The notes: generated from the sequence alone by a model not told the origin. A stretch of 64,000 bases of DNA from Comamonadaceae bacterium OTU4NAUVB1 (GCA_024372625.1 CP099605.1:496001-560000); one strand, 5' to 3'. Shown: positions 12,880 to 22,189, counted from the first letter of the stretch. Numbers and translations are program-made.

Positions 12880-15537
12880 ATGGATCAAATTTTGGGTAGG
12901 AGCAAGAACTGTTTTTCCTTCGGCTGCGACGGCGTTGCGACGGAGAAATACCTGAACCTTGGAATTTTCCGATTCTTTCTGATTTGGGCCATGGTGTGCT
13001 GCTCGACGTCCCAGGCGCAGGAAACGCCGACGGTCGACGAATCGCCCTCACGCGTCAGGCCGGACCAGGACAAGGCGAAGGCCTCCGGCCCGTCGCGTCC
13101 GGCCCCGGCGGAAGCGCTGACCGTGGCGGCCATCGACAAGCTGATGGTGCAGTTCGATACCGAAATCCTCAAAGAGCGTGGCATCAGCCCCATGGTGGGC
13201 GAATATTTCCGGCGGGGGGCGCGCTTCTCGCCCGGCAATCAGCTCGTTACCTTCATCGTCAACGGCAACGACGTGGGTCGCAAGAACGTGCAGTTCAGTT
13301 CCGTCGGAAACCTGTGTTTCACGCCCCTGCTCGTCAAATCACTCGGCCTGAAGACCATCGAGCAATTGGCGCAGGAGCATCCCGGTGCCGTCAGCGATTC
13401 GTCGTGTCCCGATTACCGCGACCATTCGCCGCGCACGCTCATCGCCTTGCGCCCCGGCGAATCCATCATCGACCTCACGGTGCCGCCCGACGATCTGGTG
13501 CCCGTGCCCCGGGCGTTTCGCACCGAGATCGGTGGCATGGGAGCGCTCTTCAATTACCGGGGCTACACCTATGAGAGCAGGTTCAACGGCTTCGAGGGGG
13601 TCGGCGGCGCGAAGAGCACCTACACCTATGCTGACACCGAACTCGGCTTCAACGCCAACGACTGGATCGTGCGGTCCCGGCAGTTCTACACGTCGTCCAG
13701 CGAAGGCGAGTCGCGCCTGCGCTGGCAGGCCGCCTATGCGCAGAAGACCTTCGCCGACGAAAAGCAGGTCCTGCAGGTTGGCCGCATCGTCAACAACAAC
13801 CCCCTGTACGCGGGCGTGCCGATCGTCGGCGCGCAATGGTTTCCGGAGCGCGGCCTGCGTCAGTTGCAGAGTTACCCGATCCGGGGCGTGGCGGCCACGC
13901 GGGCCCGCGTGGAGGTTCGCCAGGGCGGCGTGCTGCTTTATTCCACGGTGGTGCCGTCGGGTGCCTTCACCCTCACGGACTATCCCCTGAACAACAAGAG
14001 CATCGACCTCCAGGTGCTGGTGATCGAGGAAACGGGCAGCCAGCAGGTCATCACCGTGCCGTCCTCGTCCCTGCTGCTGGCCAGCGACAACACGCAAAAC
14101 GAGGGTTTTTCGCTGGCCGCGGGACAGCTATGGGACCAGACGAACGTGCGGACCTACGAGCGCGTGCCCGTGGTGAGCGGCGCCTACGGTTGGGCACTCG
14201 GCCCTCTGAGCGGAACGCTCGGCGGCATCCTCGCCAAGGAATACGTCTCAGCCGGCGCCGCGGCCAATTGGCGCCTGGCGCCCAACGCGAGCGTGTTCAC
14301 GCAGTTCATCGGCGCTCGCGACACGGGGCACGACCTCACGGGCGCGCAGGGCAGCGCGGCACTGGCCTGGCAGCCGAGCGAAGCGGTGTCCCTGGGGCTG
14401 TCGGGCAATCTGCGCACGCGCGACTACCGCACCGTGCAGGACGCCGCGAGCATTTACCAGCGCCCGCGCTACGGCATCGGGGCACGCTCGCAGCTGGGAA
14501 CGAATGGCTCCTGGAGCCTGGGTCGCTGGGGGTCGGTGTTGGCGGGCGTCACGCGCGAGAGCTATTTCGACGGCGACGCGGGGCACGTCTATTCCCTGGG
14601 CTGGGGAGGAAACTGGAACCGCATCTATGTCCAGGTGGGGGTCTCGCGCAACACGGCGCGCACCTACCTGAGCGATCCGAGCCAGCCCGGATCGGCCACC
14701 GTGCTGCAGCGGCCGAGCACCTTCGCGTACGTCAACGTGAGCATCCCGCTGGGCAACACGGCCAACCTCAACACCTACGCACGGCGTAACAACGACGTCA
14801 CCCGCTACGGCACGACCGTGAACCAGCGCCTGAACGAGGTGGTGAGCTATCAGGCTGCCGTGGAACGCGCGAGCGACCGCCCGGGCATGGAAGCGACGGC
14901 ATCGGTCACGGTGGTTCCACGTTACACGTCGCTGACGCTGGGGCTGTCCGACCGCCAGAATGGCAGCAGCCGGTACGCTGAAATCGCAGGCAGCGTGCTG
15001 GCGACGTCGATGGGCGTGGGTTTCTCGCCCTATCCGGTCCAGGACACCTTCGGGAGCGTCAAGACCGGCAACGTGGCGGGGATCCGCATCGACACGCCAC
15101 AAGGTCCCGTGTGGTCGGGGCCGGGGGGTGTTGCGGCGGTGCCATCGCTGCTTGTCTACCAGGACTCGCGCTTGGAGACGGATTTGACCAAGGTACCCCT
15201 GGACGTGGACGTCGACAACCCGCTGCAGGTGCTCCAGGCCGGGCGTGGCGCGGTGGTCAACACGGATTTCGCAGCGGTGCGCGTGCGTCGCCTCCTGTTG
15301 ACCGTGCAGGACGCGGAGGGTCGACCGGTGGCGGGCGGCTTGCCGGTGCTGCGCGGCGGCGACGAGTTCTTCTCCACCACCGGCGCCGGGGGCCAGACCA
15401 TGATCAGCCGGATGGTGGAGGGCGACTCGATCTACATCGAGACGGCACCCGACAAGCGCTGCCTGATTCAAAACATCCAGACCCAACCTCGCCAGGACGG
15501 CGAGCTTTTCGAAAACGGGACGGCCCTATGCAAATGA
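12880..15537 (+). CDS. Outer-membrane fimbrial usher (PapC/FimD family)
   Basis: An 885-residue usher forming the beta-barrel pore for fimbrial export and assembly. The N-terminus carries an extended basic region before a hydrophobic signal (GIFRFFLIWAMVCCSTSQA). The segment MVGEYFRRGARFSPGNQLVT resembles the start of the usher N-terminal domain, which binds chaperone-subunit complexes. The body has long stretches of alternating strands (FTLTDYPLNNKSIDLQVLV, QLQSYPIRGVAATRARVEV) and a C-terminal domain ending in RQDGELFENGTALCK. The start at 12880 is supported by GAGGAGGT 3 nt upstream. The length is normal for ushers. The next gene overlaps its stop codon. Confidence 0.9.
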   Translation: MDQILGRSKNCFSFGCDGVATEKYLNLGIFRFFLIWAMVCCSTSQAQETPTVDESPSRVRPDQDKAKASGPSRPAPAEALTVAAIDKLMVQFDTEILKERGISPMVGEYFRRGARFSPGNQLVTFIVNGNDVGRKNVQFSSVGNLCFTPLLVKSLGLKTIEQLAQEHPGAVSDSSCPDYRDHSPRTLIALRPGESIIDLTVPPDDLVPVPRAFRTEIGGMGALFNYRGYTYESRFNGFEGVGGAKSTYTYADTELGFNANDWIVRSRQFYTSSSEGESRLRWQAAYAQKTFADEKQVLQVGRIVNNNPLYAGVPIVGAQWFPERGLRQLQSYPIRGVAATRARVEVRQGGVLLYSTVVPSGAFTLTDYPLNNKSIDLQVLVIEETGSQQVITVPSSSLLLASDNTQNEGFSLAAGQLWDQTNVRTYERVPVVSGAYGWALGPLSGTLGGILAKEYVSAGAAANWRLAPNASVFTQFIGARDTGHDLTGAQGSAALAWQPSEAVSLGLSGNLRTRDYRTVQDAASIYQRPRYGIGARSQLGTNGSWSLGRWGSVLAGVTRESYFDGDAGHVYSLGWGGNWNRIYVQVGVSRNTARTYLSDPSQPGSATVLQRPSTFAYVNVSIPLGNTANLNTYARRNNDVTRYGTTVNQRLNEVVSYQAAVERASDRPGMEATASVTVVPRYTSLTLGLSDRQNGSSRYAEIAGSVLATSMGVGFSPYPVQDTFGSVKTGNVAGIRIDTPQGPVWSGPGGVAAVPSLLVYQDSRLETDLTKVPLDVDVDNPLQVLQAGRGAVVNTDFAAVRVRRLLLTVQDAEGRPVAGGLPVLRGGDEFFSTTGAGGQTMISRMVEGDSIYIETAPDKRCLIQNIQTQPRQDGELFENGTALCK

Positions 15538-16187
15538 ACCGCTTGTCGCGCATGCGCAGTCACCAGGCCATGACACCGCATGCGAGTCCCCGTCCCGTGG
15601 ACGTCCGACGCAGACTGCACCGTGTGGCCCTGGGCGTTGCACTCGGCCTGGGCTGCGCCAGTGCCTTCGCGCTTTGCGATCCCGTGACTTTCACGCCGAG
15701 CACGCCCGACGTCGGCACCAAGGGCTATGCGGCGTTGCCACCGGCGGATAGCGCCGGCTACAAGCTGGTAGGTCGCACCGCCGCCACTCTGCGCGCGGTA
15801 TGCGACGACACCCCCGCGACACGTCAGATCAACTTCACCCTCCTGGTTCCGGGCGATGACCCGGGTCTGGTCAAGTGGAGTTCCAGCGTTTCGGGCGCAA
15901 GCAACGTCGGTGCTGCCAAGGTGGTCATCAACCAGGCGACCGTCGGTGGCTACGCGGTGCCCATGACCTTCACGCCCATCGGCGGCGCCACCTTGTCGCC
16001 CACGCTGGGTCCCGTCACCTTGAACAACGCGGGCATGCTGAGGCTCGACCTCAACGCCGTTCCTGGCACCGGTGACGCACGCAAGACGGTCGTGCTGGAC
16101 ATGCAGGTGCAAACGATGGTGAAAACCGGCTATGCGCCCTCAGGGTCTTCGCCGTTCCGGCTGGACCTGGGCGCGACGTTGCCGTGA
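15528..16187 (+). CDS. Minor fimbrial subunit or tip protein
   Basis: A 219-residue secreted protein, the last gene of the fimbrial operon. A long basic N-terminus precedes a hydrophobic signal ending in ASAFA, and the mature part starts LCDPVTFTPSTPD. The sequence is rich in Ser, Thr, Gly and Val with a later Cys (LRAVCDD), as expected of a beta-sandwich subunit. The ATG at 15528 overlaps the usher by 10 nt; a second ATG at 15534 forms an ATGA overlap with the usher stop, so translation is probably coupled. Its role as tip adhesin or minor subunit is inferred from position after the usher. The closest family is not certain. Confidence 0.7.
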   Translation: MQMNRLSRMRSHQAMTPHASPRPVDVRRRLHRVALGVALGLGCASAFALCDPVTFTPSTPDVGTKGYAALPPADSAGYKLVGRTAATLRAVCDDTPATRQINFTLLVPGDDPGLVKWSSSVSGASNVGAAKVVINQATVGGYAVPMTFTPIGGATLSPTLGPVTLNNAGMLRLDLNAVPGTGDARKTVVLDMQVQTMVKTGYAPSGSSPFRLDLGATLP

Positions 16188-16577
16188 CTATCTGCTCCTG
16201 AAGACTTCGACGCCGACGGCTTCGCAGTCCGGATAGACATCGGGTTTGGCGGTCGACACGCGCGCCGCCCGCACCTTGGGGTGCGCCAGCACCTGCGTGA
16301 GCAGGTCGTCGCACAGCGTCTCCTGCAGGTGGATGTGGCCCTGGCTCAGGCGCGCGGCGACGGTGCGCCGGATGAAGTCGTAGTCGACCACTTCGTCGAG
16401 TTCGTCCGCGCGCGGCGTGGAAAGTTCCAGCGGCACGTAGAGGTCGACGTTGATGATCACGCGCTGCTCGGCGCGCTTCTCGAATTCGTGCACGCCGATG
16501 TTGATCCAGACCTCGTAGTTCTTCAGGAACACGCGGCGGCAGGACAGCAGCAGGGGATCGAGGGCTGCGGTGGTCAT
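16188..16577 (-). CDS. folB: Dihydroneopterin aldolase
   Basis: Folate pathway enzyme cleaving 7,8-dihydroneopterin to 6-hydroxymethyl-dihydropterin and glycolaldehyde. It has 129 residues, typical of FolB. Signatures are VWINIGVHEFEKRAEQ near the N-terminus, the pterin-binding region DYDFIRRTV and the catalytic Lys in STAKPDVYPD near the end. Its ATG overlaps the stop of the upstream reductase gene (ATGA), so the two are translationally coupled. The fimbrial operon converges on it with no spacer at all. Confidence 0.93.
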   Translation of the reverse strand: MTTAALDPLLLSCRRVFLKNYEVWINIGVHEFEKRAEQRVIINVDLYVPLELSTPRADELDEVVDYDFIRRTVAARLSQGHIHLQETLCDDLLTQVLAHPKVRAARVSTAKPDVYPDCEAVGVEVFRSR

Positions 16578-17440
16578 GGGGGGGAGGCTTTCTCGTCGTT
16601 GTCGGGGTGGAGCAGTTCGTCGACGACGAACATGATGTCGCGCGCGAGCGGCACCAGGTGCTGGCCGTTGTCCACGCACAGGGTGGTGCCGGTCACGCCC
16701 GGCGTGGCGGCCAGGAAGACGCAGGCGCGCGCCACGTCGGCCGGGTCGATGGGCCGGCGCAGCAGGTTGGCGCGCGCGGCGCGCCGGAAGTTCTCCGTGT
16801 CCTGCGGCCCGCTCTCGAACATGAGCCCCGGCGCCACGCCGCACACCCGCACGGCCGGCGCGAGGGCCTGCGCCTGCAGCGCGACGGCCCGCTCCAGCGC
16901 GAGCTTGGAGACGGTGTAGGAGAAGTAGTCGGGGTTCAGGTTGTAGACCTTCTGGTCGAGGATGTGGATCGCCGAGCGGTCGACGCCGTCGCCACCGGCC
17001 GCGGCGCCCTGGCGCGCCAGCAGCCGCGCGAAGTCCAGCGGCGCGACCAGGTTCACGCCGAGTTGGCGCAGGGCCGCGTCGGCCTCGAAGTCCAGGCCGG
17101 TGTCGGGCTCGAAGGCCGACGCGTTGTTCACGACGCAGTCGAGCGCGCCGCCGGCCGAGACCGCCGCCATCAACTCGGCGCGGCCGGCCGCGCCGGCGAT
17201 GTCGGCCTCCACCGCCAGCGCGTTGCCGCCTTCGTCGCGCAACCGCTGGCACAGCGCCCGGGCGGCGTCGCGCGAGCCGCGGTACTGGCACCACACCTGC
17301 CAGCCCGCGCGCGCGAAGGCCTCGCACACGGCCGCGCCCAGGCGGCGGCCGCCGCCGGTCACGAGCACGCCGCGCGGCCGCGCTTCGGCCGGCGGCGCGC
17401 TGGCCGAAGCGGTGGAACGTCGGAGGGTGGAGCCGGTCAT
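16574..17440 (-). CDS. SDR family oxidoreductase, FolM/pteridine-reductase-like
   Basis: A 288-residue NADPH-dependent short-chain reductase. The Rossmann motif reads TGGGRRLG and NNAS is in VVNNASAFEPD. The catalytic Asp (HILDQK), Tyr and Lys (YTVSK) have the spacing D-x12-Y-x3-K seen in pteridine reductases (PTR1/FolM) instead of the usual SDR Ser. With folB fused to it by an ATGA overlap, the likely substrate is a dihydropterin such as dihydromonapterin or dihydrobiopterin. That assignment is inference; a generic SDR is the alternative. The start codon lies only 18 nt from that of the divergent methyltransferase gene. Confidence 0.85.
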   Translation of the reverse strand: MTGSTLRRSTASASAPPAEARPRGVLVTGGGRRLGAAVCEAFARAGWQVWCQYRGSRDAARALCQRLRDEGGNALAVEADIAGAAGRAELMAAVSAGGALDCVVNNASAFEPDTGLDFEADAALRQLGVNLVAPLDFARLLARQGAAAGGDGVDRSAIHILDQKVYNLNPDYFSYTVSKLALERAVALQAQALAPAVRVCGVAPGLMFESGPQDTENFRRAARANLLRRPIDPADVARACVFLAATPGVTGTTLCVDNGQHLVPLARDIMFVVDELLHPDNDEKASPP

Positions 17441-17458
17441 GCTGATAGATTTCCCGGA

Positions 17459-18646
17459 ATGAACATGGATGCGGACAAAGGCAGGAACGGCCGTGGCGGC
17501 GGTCACGTGAACGGCGGCGGCGGCGGGCCGGGCGGAGCGGACGGCGCCCCGCGGGGCGGCGGCGCGCTGGCCCGGATTATCGACGCCTCGCTCGTGCGCG
17601 CGGGCGGCTGGCTGCCCTTCGACCGCTTCATGGCGCTGGCGCTGTACGCGCCCGGCCTGGGCTACTACGCCAGCGCGAGCCGCAAGTTCGGCCACCTGCC
17701 GTCCTCGGGCAGCGACTTCGTGACGGCGCCGGAACTCACGCCGCTGTTCGGCCGCGCGCTGGCCGTGCAGGTCGCCGAGGCGATGGCGCGCACCGGCACC
17801 GACGAGGTCTGGGAGTTCGGCGCCGGCTCGGGCGCCCTGGCGCGGCAGCTGATCGAGGCGCTCGACGCGCTGGGCCGGCCGCCGGCGCGCTACCGCATCG
17901 TCGACCTGTCGGCCACCCTGCGCGAGCGCCAGCGCGAGACCCTGGCGCCGCACGCCGGCCGCGTCGAATGGCTCGATGCGCTGCCCGAGACGATGACCGG
18001 CGTGGTCGTCGGCAACGAGGTGCTCGACGCCATGCCGGTGCGGCTGCTCGCGCGCGTGGGCGGACGCTGGTTCGAGCGCGGCGTGGTCGCCGATGCGGAC
18101 GCGCCGTCGGGCCTGGGCTGGGCCGACCGGCCCACCGACGCCCGCCCGCCGGTGGCGATCGAGGGCGACCACGACTACCTCACCGAGATCCACCCGCAGG
18201 CCGAGGCCTTCGTGGCCACCCTGGCCGACCGGCTGGCGCGCGGCGCGGCCTTCCTGATCGACTACGGCTTCCCGGCCGCCGAGTACTACCACCCGCAGCG
18301 CCACATGGGCACCGTGATGTGCCACCAGGCCCACCGCGCCGACGGCGACGCGCTCGCCGACGTCGGGCGCAAGGACATCACCGCGCACGTCGACTTCACC
18401 GGCATCGCCCTGGCCGCGCAGGACGCCGGGCTCCACGTGCTGGGCTACGCGAGCCAGGGCCGCTTCCTCATCAACTGCGGCCTGCCGGCCCTGGCCGAGC
18501 CGGCCGGCGTGGCCGAACGCGCCCGCGCCGCGCACCTGATCCACGAGCACGAGATGGGCGAGCTGTTCAAGGTCCTCGCCCTGGGCGCGGGCGAGCCGTG
18601 GGAACCGCTGGGCTTCGCGCAAGGCGACCGCAGCCACACGCTGTGA
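17459..18646 (+). CDS. MidA/NDUFAF7-type SAM-dependent methyltransferase
   Basis: A class I methyltransferase of the family that in mitochondria methylates an arginine of complex I subunit NDUFS2. It has 395 residues. Conserved segments are GGWLPFDRFMALALYAPGLGYY, DFVTAPELTPLFG, the SAM-binding loop EFGAGSGALA, VVGNEVLDAMPVRL and LIDYGFPAAEYYHPQR. The bacterial target is unknown. The first 36 residues are a Gly-rich low-complexity tail (GGGGGPGG), so the folded part starts near ALARIIDASL. The gene is transcribed away from the FolM-like reductase from an 18-nt gap, so its promoter must lie inside that coding region. Confidence 0.88.
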   Translation: MNMDADKGRNGRGGGHVNGGGGGPGGADGAPRGGGALARIIDASLVRAGGWLPFDRFMALALYAPGLGYYASASRKFGHLPSSGSDFVTAPELTPLFGRALAVQVAEAMARTGTDEVWEFGAGSGALARQLIEALDALGRPPARYRIVDLSATLRERQRETLAPHAGRVEWLDALPETMTGVVVGNEVLDAMPVRLLARVGGRWFERGVVADADAPSGLGWADRPTDARPPVAIEGDHDYLTEIHPQAEAFVATLADRLARGAAFLIDYGFPAAEYYHPQRHMGTVMCHQAHRADGDALADVGRKDITAHVDFTGIALAAQDAGLHVLGYASQGRFLINCGLPALAEPAGVAERARAAHLIHEHEMGELFKVLALGAGEPWEPLGFAQGDRSHTL

Positions 18647-18686
18647 CGCGCGGTGCGGCGCCCCGGCTCGGGTCTAATCGATCGCC

Positions 18687-19472
18687 ATGAGCCCTGACAT
18701 TGCCGATGCCGAAGCGCTCCTGCGCACCGCCCACGCCCTCGCCGATGCCGCCGCCGCACGGTCGATGGCGTACTTCCGCACCCCGCTGGACGTCCTGACG
18801 AAGGCCGACGAGAGTCCGGTCACGCTGGCCGACCGCGCCGCCGAGGCGGCGATGCGCGAGATCCTGGGGGCGACCCTGCCCGACGACGGCATCTACGGCG
18901 AGGAGCACGGCAGCGAGCGGCTCGACGCGAAGCGCGTCTGGGTGCTCGACCCGATCGACGGCACGCGCAGCTTCATCACCGGCTCGCCGCTGTGGGGCAC
19001 GCTCATCGGCGTGCTCGAGGGCGCGCGCGTGGTGCTGGGCGTGGTCGACATGCCGGTGCTGCGCGAGCGCTGGACCGGCCGCGCCGGCGTCGGCGCCGAC
19101 CGCGACGGCACGCCGGTGCGCGCGAGCGGCTGCACGCGCCTGGCCGAGGCACGCATCGTCACCACCTCGCCCGACATCTTCGCCGCCGACGACTGGCGCG
19201 CCTTCGACGCCCTGAGCCGGCGCTGCGCGATGCGGCGTTTCGGCGGCGACTGCTACGGCTACGCGCAGCTCGCCGGGGGCACCATCGACCTGGTGGTGGA
19301 GGCCGGCCTCCAGCCCTACGACTACCTCGGCCCCACCGGGCTGATCGAGGCCGCCGGCGGTGTCGTCACCGACTGGGCGGGACGCCCGCTGGGACTCGAC
19401 TCGGACGGCCGCGTCGTGGCGGCGGCCACGCCCGAGCTGCACCGCCAGGCGCTCGAGGCGCTGGCCGCCTAG
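18687..19472 (+). CDS. hisN: Inositol monophosphatase family protein, probable histidinol-phosphatase HisN
   Basis: A 261-residue Mg-dependent phosphatase. Metal-binding motifs are GEEHG (about residue 70), DPIDGT (about 89) and the C-terminal Asp in QPYDYLGP. The sequence around them (TKADESPVTLADRAAE, GTRSFITGSPLWGTLIG) is that of the HisN-type histidinol phosphatases, which complete histidine synthesis in organisms lacking the HisB-type enzyme. A general inositol or sugar phosphatase role cannot be excluded. A small DUF2905 gene follows after 10 nt. Confidence 0.87.
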   Translation: MSPDIADAEALLRTAHALADAAAARSMAYFRTPLDVLTKADESPVTLADRAAEAAMREILGATLPDDGIYGEEHGSERLDAKRVWVLDPIDGTRSFITGSPLWGTLIGVLEGARVVLGVVDMPVLRERWTGRAGVGADRDGTPVRASGCTRLAEARIVTTSPDIFAADDWRAFDALSRRCAMRRFGGDCYGYAQLAGGTIDLVVEAGLQPYDYLGPTGLIEAAGGVVTDWAGRPLGLDSDGRVVAAATPELHRQALEALAA

Positions 19473-19482
19473 GCATTCTCCG

Positions 19483-19677
19483 ATGATCCGCTGGCTGCTC
19501 GTGACCGTCCTCGCGCTCGTGCTCATGAGCGGGCTGACGCAATGGCTGCGGCGCTTCGGCTTCGGCCGCCTGCCGGGCGATTTCGCGTTCCGCGCCTTCG
19601 GGCGCGAGTGGCAGGTGCCGCTGGCCAGCACGCTGGTGCTGAGCATGCTGGCGGCGCTGGTGGCGCGGCTGATCTGA
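19483..19677 (+). CDS. DUF2905 small membrane protein
   Basis: A 64-residue protein with two membrane segments (about 3-18 and 45-62) flanking a conserved loop, LRRFGFGRLPGDF. That loop identifies DUF2905, a widespread inner-membrane family of unknown function. The ATG at 19483 lies 10 nt after the hisN-like stop, so the pair is probably co-transcribed. Confidence 0.85.
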   Translation: MIRWLLVTVLALVLMSGLTQWLRRFGFGRLPGDFAFRAFGREWQVPLASTLVLSMLAALVARLI

Positions 19678-19731
19678 AGTCCCGCCGTTCCCGATCCATC
19701 CACCCCTCCAGACAACGAAGGACCCGAACCC

Positions 19732-20658
19732 ATGAGAGCCTGTGTCGACGTCGGCGGCACCAAGGTCGCCGTGAGCCTCTCGCGCGACAGCGCCGCCCCG
19801 CTGGTGGGCCGGCGCAGCGAACCCACCGCCACGCGCGGGGGCAACGACGCGCTGGCGCTGCAGATCCTGCGGCTGATCGACGAGGTGTGCGCCGCGCAGG
19901 GCGTCGATCCGGCCTCGGTCGACCGGGTCGGCGTGTCGTCGACCGGCCCCTTCGTGATCGCCGACGGCCGCATCGAATGCGCCTCGCCCAACCTCTGCGG
20001 CGGCATCGCCGGCCCGGCGCGCGGCCTGCCCAACGACTGGACGACGGCGCTGCTGGAAGCGCCGCTGGCGCGGCGCTTCGCCCACGTCCGGGTCGAGAAC
20101 GACGCCGTGGCCGCCCTGGAGGCCGAGCGCCGCTGGGGCGCGCTTCAGGGCCTCGACCACTGCGCCTTCGTGACCTGGAGCACCGGGGTGGGCGTCGGGC
20201 TGTGCGTGGACGGGCGCGCGCTGCGGGGCAAGAACGGCAACGCCGGCCACGCCGGCCACAGCTTCGTCTCCGACGACGACGCCCGGGCGCTGTGCGGCTG
20301 CGGCAACCATGGCGACGTCGAGGCGCTGATCGCCGGCAACGCGATCGACCGCCGCTTCGGCCGCTCGGCCGAGGACCTGTTCGACGCCGCCAAGCGCGGC
20401 GACGCGCAGGCGCTGGCCACGGCCGAGGCGCTGTGCCGGGTGATGGGCCGCCTGCTCTACAACCTCGTCGCCACGCTCGACCTGCAGCGCATCAGCCTGG
20501 GCGGCAGCGTGTTCTGGCACCACCGCGATTTCCTGGTGCCGCGCCTGCAGGCCGGGATCGACGGCAGGCTCGCGGCGCTCACGCAGGGCGTGCGCGTGGT
20601 GCCGGCCGGACTGGGCGAGCGGCTGGGCGACTACGCGGCGATGGCGCTGGTCGACTGA
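19732..20658 (+). CDS. ROK family sugar kinase
   Basis: A 308-residue ASKHA-fold protein of the ROK family, probably an ATP-dependent hexokinase (glucokinase or fructokinase type). The phosphate-binding motif is DVGGTK near the start; WSTGVGVGL, GNAGHAGH and the zinc motif CGCGNHG are present. In the usual CxCGxxGC motif the last Cys is replaced by Asp. There is no N-terminal helix-turn-helix, so it is an enzyme and not a ROK repressor. AAGGA lies 9 nt before the ATG. It converges with the MocR gene with only 3 nt between stop codons. Confidence 0.88.
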   Translation: MRACVDVGGTKVAVSLSRDSAAPLVGRRSEPTATRGGNDALALQILRLIDEVCAAQGVDPASVDRVGVSSTGPFVIADGRIECASPNLCGGIAGPARGLPNDWTTALLEAPLARRFAHVRVENDAVAALEAERRWGALQGLDHCAFVTWSTGVGVGLCVDGRALRGKNGNAGHAGHSFVSDDDARALCGCGNHGDVEALIAGNAIDRRFGRSAEDLFDAAKRGDAQALATAEALCRVMGRLLYNLVATLDLQRISLGGSVFWHHRDFLVPRLQAGIDGRLAALTQGVRVVPAGLGERLGDYAAMALVD

Positions 20659-20661
20659 CGC

Positions 20662-22152
20662 TCAGGTGGCGCGCGGGCGTGGCGCGCGCGGGGCGCCGCC
20701 CGGGGCCGGGGTCGCGGTGGCGCCGGCGAGTTCGCCGAGCCGGCGCAGGCCGTCGGCCAGGACCGGGGACCAGGGGATGCCGCAGTTGATGCGCAGGAAG
20801 CCGTCGCAGCGCGCGGTGTTGGAGAACAGCGTGCCGGGGGCGACGAGGATGTGCTCGGCCAGCGCGGCGTCGAACACGGCCTGCGCCGAGCCGCCCGGTG
20901 GCAGTTCCACCCACAGCTGGAGCCCGCCCGGGGGCAGGTTCAGCCGCGTGCCGGGCGGAAAGTGCGTGGCGATGGCGTCGGCCGTGCGCTCGCGCTGCCC
21001 CCGCAGGGCCTCGCGCAGCCGGCGCAGGTGGCGGTCGTAGGCCCCCGTGGCCATGAACTCGCCGACGGCCCACTGCGCCAGTTCCTCGTTGCTGCGGCTG
21101 TGGGCGTACTTGAGCATCTCGACGCGCGCGTGCCAGCGTCCGGCGTGGATCCAGCCCAGCCGCAGGCCGGGCGCCAGCACCTTGTGCATCGACGCGCAGT
21201 GGATCACGCCGCCGTCCTCGTCGAAGGACTGCAGGGCGCGGGGCGTTCCCTCCGCGTCGAGCAGTTCAGTGTAGGTGTCGTCCTCGATCAGCGCCACGCC
21301 GTGGTCGCGGCACAGGCGCACCAGCCGGGCCTTGTGGGCCTCGGGCATCACGCTGCCCAGGGGGTTCTGCAGGTGCGGCACGACCACCACCGCGCGGATG
21401 CGTTCGTAGGCGCCCAGGGCCAGCTCCAGCGCCTCGATCGACAGGCCGGTCCGCGGACGGGTGGGGATCTCCAGGGCGCGCATGCCCAGGCTCTCCAGCA
21501 CCTGCAGCAGCCCGTAGAAGGCGGGGGACTCCACCGCCACCGTGTCGCCGGGGCGGGCCACGGCGCGCAGGGCCAGGTTGAGCGCCTCGATGCAGCCGTT
21601 GGTGGGCAGCACGTCCTCGGGCGCGAGGCGCATGCCTGCGCGCAGCGCCCGGCGGGCCACCGCCTCGCGAAACGGCGTGCGCGCGCGCGAGGGCGACGCC
21701 CGCGTCAGCAGTTGCGGGTGCTGGCGCAGGCAGCGCGTCATCGCCGCGCGCAGGGCGTCGCCCGGATACAGCTCGGGGGCGCCACGGGCCATCGAGAGGT
21801 CCAGCCGCACCTCCCCATGGCGACGGCGGGTGACGAATTCCGAGACCTTCTCGTGGATGCCGACGAACTGCGCCGGGTCGGGCGCGCGGTCGGCGGCGGG
21901 CTCGTCCATCGGCGTCATGGCCAGGCGGCGCGGGTGGCGCACGAAGTAGCCCGATCGCGCGCGCGCCTCGGCCCAGCCGTCGCTCTCCAGCGTGCGACAG
22001 GCCTGCAGCGCGGTCGACAGGCTGACGGCGTGCAGCCGCATGAGGTCGCGCAGCGAGGGCAGGCGGTCGCCGGGCTGCAGCGAACCGGCCTGGATGGCCT
22101 GCAGGTAGTGCTGCGACAGCCGGCGGTAGCGGGGAAGGGGGGGCATGTCCAT
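20662..22152 (-). CDS. MocR-type transcriptional regulator (GntR helix-turn-helix fused to aminotransferase fold)
   Basis: A 496-residue PLP-dependent regulator. Residues 1-80 form a GntR winged helix (YLQAIQAGSLQPGDRLPSLR...SLSTALQACRTLE); the rest is a fold-type I aminotransferase domain with NPLGSVMPEAHK and the PLP lysine in ASMHKVLAPGLRLG. MocR proteins sense PLP or an amino compound and usually control a neighbouring gene. Here the divergent neighbour is a DUF2917 gene. Two ATGs at 22152 and 22146 are possible starts. Confidence 0.92.
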   Translation of the reverse strand: MDMPPLPRYRRLSQHYLQAIQAGSLQPGDRLPSLRDLMRLHAVSLSTALQACRTLESDGWAEARARSGYFVRHPRRLAMTPMDEPAADRAPDPAQFVGIHEKVSEFVTRRRHGEVRLDLSMARGAPELYPGDALRAAMTRCLRQHPQLLTRASPSRARTPFREAVARRALRAGMRLAPEDVLPTNGCIEALNLALRAVARPGDTVAVESPAFYGLLQVLESLGMRALEIPTRPRTGLSIEALELALGAYERIRAVVVVPHLQNPLGSVMPEAHKARLVRLCRDHGVALIEDDTYTELLDAEGTPRALQSFDEDGGVIHCASMHKVLAPGLRLGWIHAGRWHARVEMLKYAHSRSNEELAQWAVGEFMATGAYDRHLRRLREALRGQRERTADAIATHFPPGTRLNLPPGGLQLWVELPPGGSAQAVFDAALAEHILVAPGTLFSNTARCDGFLRINCGIPWSPVLADGLRRLGELAGATATPAPGGAPRAPRPRAT

Positions 22153-22189
22153 GGCGCGATGGTGCGCCCGTCCGGGCGATCGCGACAGA

